Notes under the pieces: model-generated
The model's database searches: none
Seen by the model: the letters and a program-made list of their open reading frames with translations, nothing else
What the model was told of the DNA's origin: nothing
Program-made: the position numbers and the translations under genes
Assembly (NCBI GenBank): GCA_002385805.1
Contig: DGEF01000123.1
Location: 1-7,298 of the forward strand
Direction of reading: 5' to 3'
Origin: Peptococcaceae bacterium UBA3933
GTDB taxonomy: Bacteria; Bacillota; Peptococcia; Peptococcales; BICA1-8
Length of the DNA stretch: 7,298 nt
Shown: piece after piece, positions 6,167-7,298 of the stretch
Layout of the letters: every line of letters starts with the position of its first letter
How positions within the stretch are numbered: position 1 is the stretch's first letter

Positions 6167-6352
6167 AACATAAATTTTGAAAAAGTAATTGCTAAATTTT
6201 TTATTTAATATTTTCTCAAAAAGAACATAGGCATTTAACATGGAATAATTACCAATTACCTTTTTGGTTAGGAACTGTGTTAGGGGAAACTACTAATAGA
6301 AGAAAAGTATTTATGTTTTAAGGGGACTATTTCTTTGAAGTGAGCCGATTTA
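6167..6352 (+). other. intergenic region ahead of the L,D-transpeptidase gene
   Basis: This A/T-rich stretch must contain the promoter for the next gene. A TTGAAA at about 6177 with TTTATT 17 bases later is a weak candidate only. A short frame open on the plus strand to a stop at 6320 has no usable start or binding site. I see no convincing riboswitch, terminator or repeat here. Confidence 0.4.
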
Positions 6353-7294
6353 ATGAGAGCTTCTTATCTATTTCTTGGGCTGATATTAGCTCTGTTTTCT
6401 ATAACATTTTTAACCGGAGCTAACTGGCCTGATGAATTTCAAAATATGTTAGGAGCCGATTATGAACAAACAAGGATTTTATGGTTGAAAGACCCACCTT
6501 TTAAAGGTACAGATGTGGTGGAGCTCCAGGAACGATTAAGAGAATTGGGTTTTTATACAGGTAAAATCGACGGCATTTACAATCAGCAGGTAGAAAAAGC
6601 GGTTAAGGAATTCCAAATAGATAACGGTCTAAAACCTGATGGGATTGTAAGGGACCATGTGTGGCTAAGGCTTGCCGATAATTATGTTCCGGTAAACCAG
6701 CAAAAACAATTAGAACCGCCAACAGGGGAAGTGAAAATCGTTATTGATACTTTTCGGTTACGGTTAATTGTTTTAAATGATAATCAACCTTATAAAATTT
6801 ATCCTGTAGCCATAGGTAGGTCTTCTACACCTACTCCTATAGGAAACTTTCAAGTAGTTCATAAAGCCGTTAACTGGGGAACCGGTTTTGGTACTCGATG
6901 GCTAGGGTTAAATGTGCCCTGGGGAAAATACGGCATTCACGGTACTAATAAACCCTGGTCCATTGGCCGTATGGCCAGCCATGGTTGTATTAGGATGACC
7001 AATGCTCATGTAGAAGAACTTTATCCCTGGGTAAAGACTGGTACTGAAGTTATTATAATCGGCAATCCCTTTGGACGCTTATCTTATAATAAAAGAGTTT
7101 TAGTCAATGGTTCCCGGGGAGCGGATGTAGCAACAGTTCAAAAAAAATTAATCGAACTGGGTTTTTTACAGGGTAAAGCTGACGGGATCTACGGTTATGG
7201 AACTGAAAAAGCAGTTAGGGAATTTCAGAAAGCTAATAACTTAAAAGTAACAGGGCAAATTGGGTGGCAAGAATATGAATTGTTGAATTTATGA
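6353..7294 (+). CDS. exported L,D-transpeptidase (YkuD) with two peptidoglycan-binding modules
   Basis: This enzyme forms 3-3 type peptide cross-links in cell-wall peptidoglycan, or attaches proteins to it, outside the membrane. It is 313 aa long. A signal sequence or N-terminal anchor covers about 4-23. A PG_binding_1 module lies at about 50-107 (VVELQERLRELGFYTGKIDG). The YkuD domain spans about 127-237, with His196 in IHGTN and the catalytic motif SHGCIRM at 209-215 (His210, Cys212, Arg214). A second PG_binding_1 module at about 255-311 (VATVQKKLIELG) is clearly related to the first. Modules on both sides of the catalytic domain are less usual than a single one. The ATG at 6353 has only a weak binding site (AAGTGAG), yet it sets the signal peptide correctly and no better in-frame start is seen. 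It stands alone behind the ABC operon terminator. Confidence 0.92.
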   Translation: MRASYLFLGLILALFSITFLTGANWPDEFQNMLGADYEQTRILWLKDPPFKGTDVVELQERLRELGFYTGKIDGIYNQQVEKAVKEFQIDNGLKPDGIVRDHVWLRLADNYVPVNQQKQLEPPTGEVKIVIDTFRLRLIVLNDNQPYKIYPVAIGRSSTPTPIGNFQVVHKAVNWGTGFGTRWLGLNVPWGKYGIHGTNKPWSIGRMASHGCIRMTNAHVEELYPWVKTGTEVIIIGNPFGRLSYNKRVLVNGSRGADVATVQKKLIELGFLQGKADGIYGYGTEKAVREFQKANNLKVTGQIGWQEYELLNL

Positions 7295-7298
7295 AAAT

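Noticed and set aside
6193..6320. Short plus-strand open frame upstream of the L,D-transpeptidase
   Set aside because: It has no start codon with a binding site and no recognisable protein; probably chance.

Overview
The window comes from a low-GC (roughly 35-40 %) Gram-positive-type bacterium, most likely a Firmicute of the Clostridia/Peptococcaceae kind. The evidence is strong purine-rich ribosome binding sites, frequent TTG starts, sigma-A type promoters, U-rich intrinsic terminators, a CIRCE/HrcA operator, and proteins of that flavour. Genus cannot be read from the sequence. The first ~105 bases are nearly pure A/T homopolymer runs and look like a degraded contig end.

Left part, minus strand (16-2602): a 3'-truncated myo-inositol-1-phosphate synthase gene, a small heat-shock protein (Hsp20), and a membrane-anchored HtrA/DegP protease with one PDZ domain. 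hsp20 and htrA are each followed by their own terminator. The 365-base gap between hsp20 and ino1 is the richest regulatory stretch. It holds a near-consensus promoter overlapped by a CIRCE element, so it is probably repressed by HrcA and opened by heat or protein-folding stress. Next come two tandem leftward terminators whose inner halves can pair with each other in a mutually exclusive helix, and then ino1. As laid out, the heat-shock operator controls inositol synthesis through an attenuated leader.

Middle, plus strand (2695-6166): divergent from htrA, a strong extended -10 promoter starts a ~120-nt leader with a three-way structural switch: a long 5' hairpin, a 14-bp antiterminator, and a terminator. 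This precedes a 22-codon candidate small ORF and a three-gene operon: a secreted, membrane-tethered protein with three NEW3-like beta-sandwich repeats, an ABC-2 type ATPase, and an ABC-2 type permease. The operon closes with a terminator at 6125-6166. It is probably an envelope-linked exporter or surface system of unknown substrate under transcription attenuation.

Right end, plus strand (6353-7294): an exported L,D-transpeptidase (YkuD) flanked by two peptidoglycan-binding modules, a cell-wall cross-linking enzyme.

The common theme is envelope and protein-quality stress (HtrA, Hsp20, HrcA operator, wall cross-linking, ABC exporter). The two unassigned attenuator-type leader RNAs are the most novel-looking content.
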